A stretch of DNA of 7,037 nt from CAWVWD01 sp965662365 (GTDB taxonomy: Bacteria; Bacteroidota; Bacteroidia; Chitinophagales; Saprospiraceae), in assembly GCA_965662365.1 (NCBI GenBank), contig CBFIHR010000134.1, positions 1 to 7,037 of the forward strand, in the 5' to 3' direction. Of the stretch, positions 5,816 through 7,037 are shown one piece after another. Below the pieces are notes generated by a model. That model was not told where the DNA came from and searched no databases. It saw only the letters and a program-made list of their open reading frames with translations. A program made the position numbers and the translations under genes. The number at the start of each line of letters is the position of its first letter. Within the stretch, counting starts at the first letter, position 1.

Positions 5816-7037
5816 TTATTGACATGTTTTCGGTCTATCTCCAATCTCTGAAGCTACCCAAAGTTCATTCAATAATTTTTCATAATAATCCAATAATAAA
5901 TTTGTCATATTTAATTCGATTGATATACGACGATATTCGCCACCTTTTTCGGTTTTCGAATGCTCATAAGCACCGATACTGATAGGGACTTCCATGAAAT
6001 CCAATTGCTGTTTCACCGTCCAAGCCCTTGCGATGCCTAACTCCATATTATTTTGTAGGCGATTTTTAATCTCTCTTTCAGTCGTTTTATTATGTACTTC
6101 TTCATTAGTCAAATGACGGAAAGGTGTTCCTGCCGGAATATCCAGTGAGCGTTTATAACTTGCTCCTCGAAACGGATTCCCGTCTGTATGTCCTTCGATA
6201 TAAACGAAGAAATCTTCTTTACACCGCATGTTTGACTCACAATATTCTTGTAAAACTTTTGTATCGACCCAGGTCGAAATCTTTTGGTAATATTCTGGAT
6301 CGCCCATTTTTGCTAAGTCGATATTTTGACACAGAAAAACTGTAATATTGTATTTCACGCCGATATTTCCAAGCGGATAATAGGAAACAGTTGTTTCGCA
6401 AGGCAAATCAGGGCCATTCAAATCACCATACATCCAACCTGCCGATAATGGTCCAAAACGTTCTCTTTCTTCGTTTGTTTTTTCACGAGCTTGTAGTACT
6501 AGTTCCCACCAGCGACAATCCCAAACTTTGATGCGTAAACGAGTCAACGCACAATCAGTTTCTTTGTCTAATTTGACGTTATGCTTTGTCATGTAGGCAT
6601 CAATTGCATCTAACCACGGCTGACCATTGACGCAAGTCTCAAAATGTCCTTTGATAATATAAGATTGTACTTGCTGAATAGGATCACAATAAAAATAGGC
6701 TAAATCAGATTTTTCTAGAAGTGTGTCGCCATCAGCAATGTAGGATTTCCAAAGCTTTCTAAGAGTTGCTGCCTCTGCAACATATTTCGGAGCAAACTCC
6801 TTTAATTTTTCGACACGTTTCGATAATTCTGCACTTAATTCAGGCTCAAAAGACGATTCGATTTCCTCAATTTTTTCCACCATCGCTACGCCTTCGCTAC
6901 AAATATTGACTAAACCATTCATTGTATATGCTTTGATAATATCGGCTTTATCACAATATTCATAACCAAAATCAATCGATAATAGAGTATCTTTTTCTAA
7001 AAATTCTGCCCAGGATTTATCTAATATTTTTTTGTTA
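5816..7037 (-). CDS. OmpA-like-domain protein with repeated Cys-containing helical units (5' end outside window)
   Basis: The frame is open to the window edge: 38 codons read through upstream of the ATG at 6922, so that ATG is internal and the gene is partial. Numbering from that Met, the C-terminal part (about 188-337) is an OmpA-like peptidoglycan-binding fold. It shows strand VKYNITVFL, YIEGHTDG (D247), helix N292-x2-L-x3-R299-A300, and YRRISIEL (330-337). D247 and R299 match the Asp and Arg that bind meso-diaminopimelate in Acinetobacter OmpA. About 37 extra residues separate them. Before this lie two copies of a W-x(19-21)-C-x17-C unit, linked by a charged coiled-coil-like stretch (12-57). 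Eleven cysteines occur in 406 residues. No signal peptide or membrane segment is visible in this portion, so location is unknown. It probably links an envelope structure to peptidoglycan; the precise role is not recognised. Confidence 0.8.
   Translation of the reverse strand, partial: NKKILDKSWAEFLEKDTLLSIDFGYEYCDKADIIKAYTMNGLVNICSEGVAMVEKIEEIESSFEPELSAELSKRVEKLKEFAPKYVAEAATLRKLWKSYIADGDTLLEKSDLAYFYCDPIQQVQSYIIKGHFETCVNGQPWLDAIDAYMTKHNVKLDKETDCALTRLRIKVWDCRWWELVLQAREKTNEERERFGPLSAGWMYGDLNGPDLPCETTVSYYPLGNIGVKYNITVFLCQNIDLAKMGDPEYYQKISTWVDTKVLQEYCESNMRCKEDFFVYIEGHTDGNPFRGASYKRSLDIPAGTPFRHLTNEEVHNKTTEREIKNRLQNNMELGIARAWTVKQQLDFMEVPISIGAYEHSKTEKGGEYRRISIELNMTNLLLDYYEKLLNELWVASEIGDRPKTCQ
6632..6751 (-). 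repeat. Cys-containing helical unit, second copy
   Basis: This encodes W58 to C97 of the OmpA-like protein (numbered from the Met at 6922). The pattern is WKSYIADGDTLL, then YFYC, 17 residues, then C. It aligns with the first copy at 6899-7012 across DTLL, the Y-x-Y-C core, a [KQ]-[AS]-Y step and the final cysteine, with two extra residues near the start. Corresponding cysteines are 89 residues apart. Confidence 0.6.
6899..7012 (-). repeat. Cys-containing helical unit, first visible copy
   Basis: This encodes WAEFLEKDTLL, then YEYC, 17 residues, then C. Most of it lies upstream of the ATG at 6922, which is further evidence that translation starts outside the window. Similar units may continue beyond the edge. 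Confidence 0.6.

Noticed and set aside
5816..6922. Treating the ATG at 6922 as the start of a complete 368-residue OmpA-like gene
   Set aside because: The same frame stays open for 38 more codons to the window edge, and those codons encode most of a repeat unit that recurs downstream.
5816..7037. Zorya ZorB or flagellar MotB assignment for the OmpA-like protein
   Set aside because: No membrane helix near a plug region and no MotA/ZorA partner is visible; the upstream Cys-repeat architecture is unlike either family.

Overview
The window looks like chromosomal DNA of a member of the Bacteroidota. The reasons are AT-rich spacers, A-rich leaders without clear Shine-Dalgarno sites, one good match to the Bacteroidota -7 promoter element (TAnnTTTG), and ribonucleotide reductase subunits of the eukaryote-like class Ia type that is common in that phylum. 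I cannot name a genus.

Layout. Positions 1-601 are a gene-free, very AT-rich leader with a short repeated motif, a probable promoter and a small inverted repeat. A CorA-family divalent-cation channel follows (602-1549, +). The next 512 bases hold no gene. They begin with a compact cluster of five DnaA-box-like 9-mers (1586-1693), two of which form a perfect 17-bp inverted repeat that may also terminate corA. Then come nrdB (2062-3036, +) and nrdA (3201-5570, +), the small and large subunits of an aerobic class Ia ribonucleotide reductase. Their 164-base gap contains heptamer repeats and three possible RNA hairpins, two of them mutually exclusive. A strong UUCG-tetraloop terminator closes nrdA (5621-5658). 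On the opposite strand lies the 3' part of an OmpA-like-domain gene (5816-7037, -). Its reading frame is still open at the window edge, and its own hairpin terminator lies at 5763-5798.

How the parts fit. NrdB makes the tyrosyl radical and NrdA reduces ribonucleoside diphosphates, so the pair supplies DNA precursors. A DnaA-box cluster just upstream suggests that replication initiation and dNTP supply may be linked, or that a replication origin or DnaA-titration site lies here; the sequence alone does not decide. The OmpA-like protein is unrelated and convergent. It carries a duplicated cysteine-containing helical unit and a long insertion in its peptidoglycan-binding fold. No mobile element, CRISPR array or RNA gene was recognised.
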